DNA of 44,932 nucleotides, taken from positions 1-44,932 of IMG/VR virus record IMGVR_UViG_3300030329_004544; one strand, 5' to 3'. Source of the DNA: a virus. Position numbers and translations under genes: made by a program. This document shows, one piece after another, positions 19,306-26,658 of this stretch (position 1 is the stretch's first letter; every line of letters begins with the position of its first letter). The notes beneath the pieces were generated by a model, which saw only the letters and a program-made list of their open reading frames with translations, ran no database searches and had not been told where the DNA came from.

Positions 19306-19914
19306 ATGGTCGAATTAGATACTCGAACAGACTTTTTAAAGTATATGTCTTCGGTTATACCGAGAGACAGCGTATGCGTTGAAGTGGGAGTGCTTGACGG
19401 AGAATTTTCAGCAGAAATTTTAGAGCACATTAAACCTAAAAAGCTTTATTTAATTGACCCTTGGAAAACTGGTTCTGATAAAAATGGCAAACAAAGAAGA
19501 TATTATGGCCCAAACGCCAACATAAAGACTGCTTACAGTAATCAGCGGAGACTCGATCTTGTTAAAAACAGATTCTCGGAAGAAATATCCAAAGGTCAAG
19601 TGGAGTTAAAGAGGGGCTTTTCTTATGAAGTAATAGATGAATTTCCAGATAATTATTTTGATTTTGTTTATATTGACGCTTGTCATTTATATGATTGTGT
19701 GAAAGCTGATCTTAATATGTTTTATCCAAAATTAATCAGTAGCGGGTCTTTTATGTGTGGTCATGATTATGCTGATCAAGAAAAAAATAGAACATACGTA
19801 AGGTCTAACTTTGGCGTTGTTCAAGCAGTAGACGAGTTCGTTTCTCAACATAGTTTAAAATGGGAAGCAAAAATGACTGGAGAACCTTTTCAAGATTGGG
19901 CTTTAAGAAGATGA
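19306..19914 (+). CDS. class I SAM-dependent methyltransferase
   Basis: A 202-residue protein with the SAM-binding motif VCVEVGVLDGEFSAEIL, an acidic strand-2 end YLIDPW, and DFVYIDACHLYDCVKADL followed by GHDYAD, typical of the Methyltransf_24/CmcI-like group. It methylates a small molecule or sugar. Within this island, O-methylation of the deoxysugar or glycan is the simplest role. Its stop overlaps the RmlB start (ATGA), indicating co-translation. The motif upstream suggests an internal promoter. Confidence 0.85.
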   Translation: MVELDTRTDFLKYMSSVIPRDSVCVEVGVLDGEFSAEILEHIKPKKLYLIDPWKTGSDKNGKQRRYYGPNANIKTAYSNQRRLDLVKNRFSEEISKGQVELKRGFSYEVIDEFPDNYFDFVYIDACHLYDCVKADLNMFYPKLISSGSFMCGHDYADQEKNRTYVRSNFGVVQAVDEFVSQHSLKWEAKMTGEPFQDWALRR

Positions 19915-20885
19915 ATTTATTAATTACAGGTGGAGCAGGTTTTATAGGAAGCAACTTTCTTAAATATATAAAAAAGAGAAGGTGCGGTTCTAAATTGATG
20001 GTAGTTATGGATAGCTTAACTTACGCTGGTAATTATAATAATATTGCTGACGAAGTATATGACCACCCAAGAATAAAATTTGCCAACGTGGATATAAGAG
20101 ACTCTAGGTATGTTAACTCCACTTTTGAAAAATATGGAATTACTCATGTTATTCATTTTGCTGCAGAGTCGCACGTAGATAATTCTATAGTTGGTCCCGC
20201 CACTTTTGTCGAAACTAATGTGCTCGGTACGCTCAACCTTTTAGAAGCAGCAAAAAAATATGAAATAGAAAGGTTTCATCATATTTCTACGGACGAAGTA
20301 TTTGGCCATCTAGGAGATAAGGGTCAGTTTTCAGAAGACACTCCATATGCCCCTAGGAACCCATATTCCGCTTCTAAGGCCGGTTCTGATCATTTGGTTC
20401 GTGCATATTACCATACTTATGGTTTACCCATTACTATATCAAATTGTTCTAATAACTATGGTCCATATCAAAATGACGAAAAATTTGTTCCAAAGATCAT
20501 TAATTCCATTTTGAAAAGAAAAAAGATTCCTGTATATGGCAAAGGTAAGAATGTGCGTGACTGGATTCATGTTGATGATCACTGTAATGCATTACTTACT
20601 ATACTTAAGAAAGGTAAAATCGGAGAAACATATAATATTGGCGCTAATTGCGAAAAGAAGAATCTGGAAGTTGTATATGCCATTACCGATCTATTAAAAG
20701 TAGAGCCCGATGACTGCGTGGAGTTCGTATGCGATAGATTAGGGCATGATTTTAGATACGCTATCGATTCAAGCAAAATTAGGAAAGAGTTAAAGTGGAA
20801 ACCCAAAATTTCATTCGAAAAGGGTATAGCCAAGACAGTTTCGCACTATAAAAGTAAATATGATTCCGAATTTCGTGATTTATAG
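19911..20885 (+). CDS. rmlB: dTDP-glucose 4,6-dehydratase (RmlB)
   Basis: A 324-residue enzyme that converts dTDP-glucose to dTDP-4-keto-6-deoxyglucose. It has the NAD-binding GGAGFIGS (7-14), the HFAAESHVDNSI signature, catalytic T127-D128-E129 and Y152-x3-K156, plus SNCSNNYGPYQ and NVRDWIHVDDH. Full length for the family. The start is the ATG at 19911, which overlaps the methyltransferase stop; the frame is open further upstream but without RmlB homology. It links RmlA (15267) to the epimerase/reductase (16334). Confidence 0.95.
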   Translation: MNLLITGGAGFIGSNFLKYIKKRRCGSKLMVVMDSLTYAGNYNNIADEVYDHPRIKFANVDIRDSRYVNSTFEKYGITHVIHFAAESHVDNSIVGPATFVETNVLGTLNLLEAAKKYEIERFHHISTDEVFGHLGDKGQFSEDTPYAPRNPYSASKAGSDHLVRAYYHTYGLPITISNCSNNYGPYQNDEKFVPKIINSILKRKKIPVYGKGKNVRDWIHVDDHCNALLTILKKGKIGETYNIGANCEKKNLEVVYAITDLLKVEPDDCVEFVCDRLGHDFRYAIDSSKIRKELKWKPKISFEKGIAKTVSHYKSKYDSEFRDL

Positions 20886-20886
20886 T

Positions 20887-20900
20887 GTGTAATTAATATT
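20887..20900 (+). promoter_or_regulatory. GTGTAAT motif before PhoH-like gene
   Basis: GTGTAATTAATATT, 16 nt from motif start to ATG at 20903. Confidence 0.5.
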
Positions 20901-20902
20901 AC

Positions 20903-21688
20903 ATGCCTGCTAAGAAAACTAATTCTGACGGTAAGGTTAAGATACGCGGCGATCGAAAGTTAGCTGAGGATCTAAACGAAAAAGAAAACAAATTTGTTCC
21001 TGATAACCCCATCAAGAGACAAATTAAAATCAATCAGCTGCCTTGGACTGATAGACAAAAAGAATTTTTTAGGGTTGCATTAGATTACAACACTAAAATA
21101 ATGTTTGTTAATGGGCCGGCAGGCACATCCAAGACCTTATTATCGGTCTATTGTGGATTACAGCTTTTAAACATGAAAGCTATTTCAGATATTATGTATT
21201 TGAGGTCTGCAGTAGAAAGCTCTGAATCTAAACTGGGTTTTCTCCCGGGATCAGCGGACGATAAATTAAAATTTTACAACTTACCTTTTTTAGATAAGTT
21301 AGACGAGTTACTAATAACTACTAAGCCCGAAAAGCTTATAGAGGAAAATAGAGTTTCTATGTTTCCAGTGAATTTCGCAAGAGGAATGAACTGGAAAGGT
21401 AAATGCATCATCTTAGATGAAGCACAAAACTCTACTTTAAAGGAGATTACAACTGTTCTTACTAGAATGGGTGAGGGTAGCCGATGTTTTGTGTTGGCCG
21501 ACCCTATGCAAACTGACTTAAGGGCCGATTATCAACAAGGAGCCTTTGAAAAATTGGGAAAAATATTTTCCGATGAAGAAAGTATGAATATGGGTATTTA
21601 TAATTTTAACTTTACTGAAGAAGACATTATGCGATCGGAATTAGTTAAGTTTATCGTTCAAAAGATCAATAAGGAGGAAGAGTCATGA
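20903..21688 (+). CDS. PhoH-like ATPase
   Basis: A 261-residue P-loop ATPase of the PhoH family: Walker A GPAGTSKT (71-78), Walker B CIILDEAQN, an EITTVLTRMGEGSR sensor region and VLADPMQTDL. PhoH proteins resemble the helicase-1 ATPase core and are common in marine and other phages; their exact function is unclear, with RNA-helicase-like roles proposed. The N-terminal 40 residues are basic and unstructured. The stop overlaps the next start by 4 bp (ATGA). Confidence 0.9.
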   Translation: MPAKKTNSDGKVKIRGDRKLAEDLNEKENKFVPDNPIKRQIKINQLPWTDRQKEFFRVALDYNTKIMFVNGPAGTSKTLLSVYCGLQLLNMKAISDIMYLRSAVESSESKLGFLPGSADDKLKFYNLPFLDKLDELLITTKPEKLIEENRVSMFPVNFARGMNWKGKCIILDEAQNSTLKEITTVLTRMGEGSRCFVLADPMQTDLRADYQQGAFEKLGKIFSDEESMNMGIYNFNFTEEDIMRSELVKFIVQKINKEEES

Positions 21689-22476
21689 GCGCAAGATCAA
21701 AAAAAGAAATAGAATTAGATTTAAAAATAAAACAAGCAGAGCTAGATCAAAAGCTAGCTGAAATCGAAAAGACTAAAGCTGAAACTGAAAAAGTACAAAG
21801 CGAATCGGGAAAAGCGTATCTTGAATACGAAAAAGCTTTAGGATCTAGAAACAAGGACGGCTATACAGACGAAGAAAATTGTTTATATAGATTTTCTAAA
21901 GATGTATCACATCATTCAGTGCAAGCATGTATGAGTAAGCTCACTGAATGGCATAGGGCCGATCCAAAATGCGAAATAGAAATTGTATTTTCTTCTCCCG
22001 GAGGAAGTATTATTGATGGATTTGAATTATTTGATTTCATACAAGAACTTAGACAGAAAGGTCATAAAGTGACAACTGGGTCACTGGGTATGGCGGCCTC
22101 TATGGCGGGCATTTTACTACAAGCCGGGGACGTTAGGTGGATAGGCCACCAAGCATGGCTAATGATTCACCGAGCAGCGTTTGGAGCTATTGGTAAAACA
22201 TATGAAGTAGAAGACGAAGTTAGATTGGTCAAAAGAATTGAAGAAAGAATCCTCGATATCTTTACTTCTCGTTCGGAATTGAGTAAAATTAAAATACAGA
22301 GAAACTGGGATCGTAAGGACTGGTGGATCGACGCGGATGAAGCGGTTAAGCTCGGTTTAGTAGACGAAGTGAGAGCTATGATGCCCGAGCATCAAAATAA
22401 TAAAAAACCTGCGGCGGAAAAAGCTGCGCCCAAAAAGAAAGTGAAAAAAAATGTACGGAAGACTAAAAGATCCTGA
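21685..22476 (+). CDS. ClpP-like serine protease (S14)
   Basis: A 263-residue protein with an N-terminal charged coiled coil (about residues 1-50) followed by a ClpP fold. It shows FSSPGGSIIDGFELFDFIQ, the nucleophile region GMAASMAGILLQAG, the histidine motif MIHRAAFGAIG and the closing DADEAVKLGLVDEV. The C terminus is a lysine-rich tail. ClpP-like phage proteases can mature capsids or degrade host proteins. Because a separate protease-scaffold exists at 35982, the capsid role is not obvious here. AAGGAGG precedes the ATG. Confidence 0.9.
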   Translation: MSARSKKEIELDLKIKQAELDQKLAEIEKTKAETEKVQSESGKAYLEYEKALGSRNKDGYTDEENCLYRFSKDVSHHSVQACMSKLTEWHRADPKCEIEIVFSSPGGSIIDGFELFDFIQELRQKGHKVTTGSLGMAASMAGILLQAGDVRWIGHQAWLMIHRAAFGAIGKTYEVEDEVRLVKRIEERILDIFTSRSELSKIKIQRNWDRKDWWIDADEAVKLGLVDEVRAMMPEHQNNKKPAAEKAAPKKKVKKNVRKTKRS

Positions 22477-22609
22477 AAAATATGGAGTATGGACTAGAGC
22501 TATTAAAGCTTGGCTAAAAAAAACTTGGAATAAGATTAGACACTGGTGCTGTAAAGTGGGACTTTGTAACTTAGACAAATGCTCGTGCAAATGTCACAAA
22601 CCTGAATAA
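22451..22609 (+). CDS. cysteine-rich 52-residue peptide
   Basis: MYGRLKDPEKYGVWTRAIKA is followed by a basic tryptophan-rich helix and a C-terminal cluster HWCCKVGLCNLDKCSCKC with seven cysteines, which suggests metal binding. The start overlaps the ClpP-like gene's last 26 bases in another frame, and its stop overlaps the sulfotransferase start (TAATG). This overlap chain is the main evidence that it is real. Confidence 0.6.
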   Translation: MYGRLKDPEKYGVWTRAIKAWLKKTWNKIRHWCCKVGLCNLDKCSCKCHKPE

Positions 22610-23316
22610 TGAGAGTAAGTAGTCAACATAAGTTTATTTTTTTAAGTAATCCCAAATGCGGATCATCAAGTATAGATCTTGCTTTAGAGGATTATTCTAC
22701 ATTCGGGCACGAACACTGTCGCCCGGATGATGATTATGCGCCACCCGAAAACGGGTTTGACGATAGAGCGATAAGGCATATTAACGCCCACCAATTAAAG
22801 ATCTATTTTGATCAGATGAAAGATACGGATGATAGTGATTTTGATTGGGAGTGGGATAACTATTATAAATTCACCACAATAAGAAATCCTTGGGAAAAGA
22901 TGGTATCTTATTACTTTTTTTCTAGGCCGGATAAGGATAATAATTTCTTTTTACAAAAAGGTAAGTGGGATGGAGACTCCATGTTTCATAACGGTTTTAA
23001 TTCATGGCTAAAATGGGTCGTTTCTAAACACGGTCTCCCTTCTTACGAATACTTTTGTCTGAATCACGATACACAAGAAGAAATGGTCGACGATGTGTTT
23101 GATATCTCTGAAATAAATGGAGAAATGCTAAATAAATTAAAAGAGCTAGGGCTAGATATAGAAGATATACCCAAACGTCAACCCGCAAATCTACAAGACA
23201 GCGCTTCGAGTGTAACGGATAATTATTTTTCTTTATATAATAGTGAGACAAGGGGAATCATAGAAACGATCTATGCTTCAGATATAGAAAAGTTTAATTA
23301 TCAGTTCGATCAGTAA
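22609..23316 (+). CDS. carbohydrate sulfotransferase-like protein
   Basis: A 235-residue protein with both PAPS-binding motifs of sulfotransferases: FLSNPKCGSSSI (5'-phosphosulfate loop, Lys16 and Ser19-21) and TTIRNPWEKMVSYY (3'-phosphate-binding). The length and tail match the Sulfotransfer_2 type, which sulfates carbohydrates. Together with the glycosyltransferases and methyltransferase nearby, it points to a heavily tailored glycan. No PAPS synthesis genes are in the window, so the donor must come from the host. Confidence 0.85.
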   Translation: MRVSSQHKFIFLSNPKCGSSSIDLALEDYSTFGHEHCRPDDDYAPPENGFDDRAIRHINAHQLKIYFDQMKDTDDSDFDWEWDNYYKFTTIRNPWEKMVSYYFFSRPDKDNNFFLQKGKWDGDSMFHNGFNSWLKWVVSKHGLPSYEYFCLNHDTQEEMVDDVFDISEINGEMLNKLKELGLDIEDIPKRQPANLQDSASSVTDNYFSLYNSETRGIIETIYASDIEKFNYQFDQ

Positions 23317-23473
23317 GATATCTCTCTATTAATTTCTTTAATTTATGCGCTTCAGAATTAACTCTTATTGAATAAGCGGCTATTTCATCGTCCTCATCCT
23401 TACAGTAATACAGTGACAATTTCATAATTTGTTCGGTCATCTCTAGAGCTTCTTTTTTGGCTGACTTGTCCAT
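23294..23473 (-). CDS. small leftward hypothetical protein
   Basis: The 223-bp gap between plus-strand genes contains a leftward 59-residue ORF (MDKSAKKEALEMTEQIMKLS, then LYYCKDEDDEIAAYSIRVNS). It has a convincing amphipathic-helix composition. Its end overlaps the sulfotransferase 3' end by 23 bp. Upstream lies an AT-rich divergent region. It is short, so confidence is moderate. Confidence 0.55.
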   Translation of the reverse strand: MDKSAKKEALEMTEQIMKLSLYYCKDEDDEIAAYSIRVNSEAHKLKKLIERYLTDRTDN

Positions 23474-23525
23474 ATCTATTTTAGATACGTGGATTAAAAA
23501 AGTATAAAATATTTCAAATATGTGG

Positions 23526-23531
23526 TATAAT
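23526..23531 (+). promoter_or_regulatory. -10 element before zinc-ribbon gene
   Basis: Perfect TATAAT, 8 nt before the ATG at 23540. No convincing -35 was found. Confidence 0.45.
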
Positions 23532-23539
23532 AAATAGAT

Positions 23540-23899
23540 ATGCTAAAAATATATTGTCAAAAATGCGGTGGCCTAAATGCTTACGTTTCGGAAAAGCCTA
23601 AGTTTTGCCAGAAATGCGGTAATAACTTTGCGTCTATAGGCGCGCCTAAAAAGCTAGAAAGTCAAGCTAGAGCTCTGGTTGAAGAAAGTGACGATATGGA
23701 AATTTTTAACATCCCCGATATTGACGGTTTGTTAGTGGACATCGAAATTGCTGGTCCCAGTAGTAGCAAAGTCGGCGACATAGCGGGTACGAATGAAGAG
23801 GGATTAAAGTTAGACAGGGGACAATTAACCCCAGAGCAAAAAGCTCTAGACCCAATTGAAGAATTAAAAAGAGAAGGTAGTTCTCTACGACAAAAATGA
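23540..23899 (+). CDS. zinc-ribbon domain protein
   Basis: A 119-residue protein whose first 30 residues form a zinc ribbon (YCQKCGG ... KFCQKCGNNF, two CxxCG knuckles), followed by an acidic, low-complexity tail. Such ribbons mediate protein or nucleic-acid contacts. Its stop overlaps the next gene's ATG (ATGA), and that gene encodes a sigma-like protein, so a partnership in transcription is possible but unproven. Confidence 0.75.
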   Translation: MLKIYCQKCGGLNAYVSEKPKFCQKCGNNFASIGAPKKLESQARALVEESDDMEIFNIPDIDGLLVDIEIAGPSSSKVGDIAGTNEEGLKLDRGQLTPEQKALDPIEELKREGSSLRQK

Positions 23900-24621
23900 A
23901 CAAAAAGAAGCCTAGTAAAAAAACTAGCGCGAGCACCAGAAAAAAGGAATTAAGGTTTGAGGATTGTTACGACATAATTAACGAGGAAATAGCAAAAAGG
24001 AGAGGAAAATGGAATTTATCAGTCATATCATGGATGGATTTTGAAGATGTATCACAAATATTAAGAATACATATATATAAAAAGTGGCATCTTTACGATC
24101 AGTCTAAAAATTTAAAACCATGGATCAGGACGATAATAGGGAATCAAATTAAGAATTTAATTAGAAATAATTATACTAATTTTGTTAAGCCCTGCGTTAA
24201 GTGTGCCGCCGCCGTTGAAGAAACTGGATGCAACCTTTATGGTAAGCAATCCAGCGATTGTCCATTATACAAAAACTGGGAAAAAAATAAAAAAAGCGGT
24301 TATCAAGCTAAAATGCCTCTATCTCTTGAAAATCACCCACAAGAAGTTTATTGTTTACCTAGTAGTAATGAATTTAATTTAGAAATATCGATAAAAAATT
24401 TAAGCAAAAAAATGAAAGAGGTTTTAAAGCCTCATGAATGGAAAATTTATTGTTATTTATATGTAGATAATTTATCTGATCTAGAAGTTGCCAAAAAGAT
24501 GGGTTACAAAACTTCAGAAAAAAATAGATCGCCGGGGTATAAACAAATTAAAAATGTTAAAAAGAAGATTATCTCAAAAGCGAAAGAATGCATAGAGAAT
24601 GATGAGATAGATATATTTTAA
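23896..24621 (+). CDS. putative phage sigma factor (ECF-like)
   Basis: A 241-residue basic protein with a sigma region-2-like segment: MDFEDVSQILRIHIYKKWHL followed by KNLKPWIRTIIGNQIKNLIR, the aromatic/basic helix of ECF sigma factors. Region-4-like helices lie near the C terminus (LSDLEVAKKMGYK). Between them is a cysteine-containing insert with four to five Cys (residues about 97-122) that could bind zinc. Phage late genes are often read by such factors. The recurrent GTGTAAT motif is its candidate promoter. Sequence divergence is high. Confidence 0.7.
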   Translation: MNKKKPSKKTSASTRKKELRFEDCYDIINEEIAKRRGKWNLSVISWMDFEDVSQILRIHIYKKWHLYDQSKNLKPWIRTIIGNQIKNLIRNNYTNFVKPCVKCAAAVEETGCNLYGKQSSDCPLYKNWEKNKKSGYQAKMPLSLENHPQEVYCLPSSNEFNLEISIKNLSKKMKEVLKPHEWKIYCYLYVDNLSDLEVAKKMGYKTSEKNRSPGYKQIKNVKKKIISKAKECIENDEIDIF

Positions 24622-24623
24622 TT

Positions 24624-25709
24624 ATGGCTAAAATAAATCTTACAGAAGAACAAGAGCAAGCAGTTCTAAATGAATGGAATAGTAGGCCCGAAAACCCGCC
24701 TTCGCTTTTAGAGCTAATACAAGCGGCATATCCGGGCACAGAACTAGACGGAAGAAGTAAAGAAGGCAAAGCGGTAAAAACTTTTCTCGCTGGTCATAAC
24801 ATTCAAGCTTTAGCCGCACATCAATATCAACCAAAGAAAATAGAACTATCAGAAGAACACAAAGAGTTCGTAAGAAACAATTTTTCCACCATGTCCGCCG
24901 TTGAAATTGCTAGAGTATTATTTGCGGATAGAAACCTCACTAATCTTAATCAAGAATCAAGAGCGGTCGATGAATATATTAAAACTTTAAATCCAGCCAT
25001 AGCTTACGATGCGCCCACTCAAATACCCGAGTCAACGTATAAACCTCCTAAAACTCAACCTGTAATCATTAATAAGGTAAATAAATTTGTACATGAAGGA
25101 ATAGATAAAAATAAAATTTTGCCCTCACAGAAAAAAGGTTTACAGTCTTTAATAGGGTATCTACATACCTATAGATTTCTTCATCAGATAAATAATTACG
25201 AAGGCCAAACTGACCGTGAGCTTTTTGAAAGTAGTTTTATTCGCTATACTTACGATAAACATGATCTAACGCAAGAAGAAGTGGACCAATATATCGTATT
25301 ATCTACAGAAGTGGTAATTGCATCTAACATTCAGAGAAGAGTCGAACGTTTACAGCAGCATCTTGATAACTCGACGGAGGATACAGAAGGTAGACGAATT
25401 GCTATGGCATTAGTTGAAGCAATTAATACTGCTCAAACTGAATACAATCAGTGTGTTAATCGCCAACAAAAGTTATTAGAAAGCTTGAAGGAGAAAAGAA
25501 GCGATCGCCTTAAAAAACAAATAGGAGAAACCGCAAGTATTTTAAACTTAGTAGAGATGTGGAAAGAAGAAAAAACGAGAGAAAAAATGATTAAGATGGC
25601 GGAGTTAAGAAAGCAGACTGTTAAAGATGAGATAGAAAACATTTCTACCATGGACGAAATGAAAGCTAAAATAATGGGTATATCAGAGGAGGAAATCTTA
25701 GATGGCTAA
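24624..25709 (+). CDS. hypothetical protein, possible terminase small subunit
   Basis: A 361-residue helical protein. Two N-terminal segments (TEEQEQAVLNEWNSRPENPP, LSEEHKEFVRNNFSTMSAVE) look like repeated HTH-type helices. The C-terminal third is a long charged coiled coil (VERLQQHLDN ... KMAELRKQTVKDEIENIST). DNA-binding helices plus an oligomerisation coil, two genes before TerL, fit a small terminase, but length exceeds the usual and no family match is claimed. It overlaps the next gene by 8 bp. Confidence 0.5.
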   Translation: MAKINLTEEQEQAVLNEWNSRPENPPSLLELIQAAYPGTELDGRSKEGKAVKTFLAGHNIQALAAHQYQPKKIELSEEHKEFVRNNFSTMSAVEIARVLFADRNLTNLNQESRAVDEYIKTLNPAIAYDAPTQIPESTYKPPKTQPVIINKVNKFVHEGIDKNKILPSQKKGLQSLIGYLHTYRFLHQINNYEGQTDRELFESSFIRYTYDKHDLTQEEVDQYIVLSTEVVIASNIQRRVERLQQHLDNSTEDTEGRRIAMALVEAINTAQTEYNQCVNRQQKLLESLKEKRSDRLKKQIGETASILNLVEMWKEEKTREKMIKMAELRKQTVKDEIENISTMDEMKAKIMGISEEEILDG

Positions 25710-26658
25710 ATGTCAAATATGCAAAGAAGAATTCGATGACGATAAAAGTTTACACAGGCATTTGAGGACTCATAAAATGCTACTGGTAGATTACTATCAT
25801 AAATACTACCCGCGGTATGATTTATATACTGGTAACTTGTTAAAATTTAAAAATAAAGAATCTTATTTTGAAAATGATTTCGATAATAAAATACATTTAA
25901 AAAGGTGGTTGAAAGATCAATCGGATGACGTCGCAAGAAAATACTGCGTAAGACTCTTGTCTAAAAGAAAGAAAAAATTAGATTTAAAATATACACCTAG
26001 CGAAATCGAATTAAGAAGCTCTATGATGCCTCCCACGGCGTACCTTAATAAGATTTTCGATGAAGGGTATTATTCCTTTTGTAAAAGTCAGTTAGATCTA
26101 ATAAGTAAATTTAAATCTATGCCCGAAACGCTTGACGTTCCTTATGATTTATCTGAAAGTAGTTTTAATGTAGCAGAATTTACCATTTATGTAGATACGC
26201 GAGAACAGAGGCCGCTAAGATTCAGTTCTCCAATTGAAGTTAAAACTTTAAGCTTCGGAGACTATGCCTGTAGTGACTCTAAGCTTAGTTCAAATATATA
26301 TATAGAAAGAAAATCTTTAACAGATTTTATAGGAACCATGAGCGGCGGATTAGAAAGGTTTAAAAAAGAAATAGAAAGGTCTAGAGAGGAAGGGTGTAAG
26401 TTAGTTATATTGATTGAAGAGGGAATAAACAACGCTTTATCTTTTAAGCACTTACCGTACGTATCTAAAAAAATAAAAGCTACTCCAGAATTTATCTTTC
26501 ATAACGTTAGAGGATTATGCCAAGATTATGATAATATACAATTTTTATTCGTGAAGGGAAGGAAGGAAGCTACTAGAGTCATAGAAAAACTTTTCACTTA
26601 TGGTTCAAAATATTCACAATATGATTTACAGCTAGCTTATGATAGTAAGGAATTATAA
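25702..26658 (+). CDS. C2H2 zinc finger plus ERCC4-type nuclease
   Basis: A 318-residue protein. Residues 4-24 form a C2H2 finger (C4, C7, H20, H24). From about residue 160 there is an ERCC4/XPF-type nuclease: VDTREQ (164-169), GDY (186-188) and IERKSLTDF (201-209), then GGLERFKKEIERS. ERCC4 enzymes cut branched or flap DNA. The gene lies directly between the possible small terminase and TerL, so cleaving branched replicative DNA before packaging is an attractive role. GGAGG precedes the start. Confidence 0.85.
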   Translation: MAKCQICKEEFDDDKSLHRHLRTHKMLLVDYYHKYYPRYDLYTGNLLKFKNKESYFENDFDNKIHLKRWLKDQSDDVARKYCVRLLSKRKKKLDLKYTPSEIELRSSMMPPTAYLNKIFDEGYYSFCKSQLDLISKFKSMPETLDVPYDLSESSFNVAEFTIYVDTREQRPLRFSSPIEVKTLSFGDYACSDSKLSSNIYIERKSLTDFIGTMSGGLERFKKEIERSREEGCKLVILIEEGINNALSFKHLPYVSKKIKATPEFIFHNVRGLCQDYDNIQFLFVKGRKEATRVIEKLFTYGSKYSQYDLQLAYDSKEL

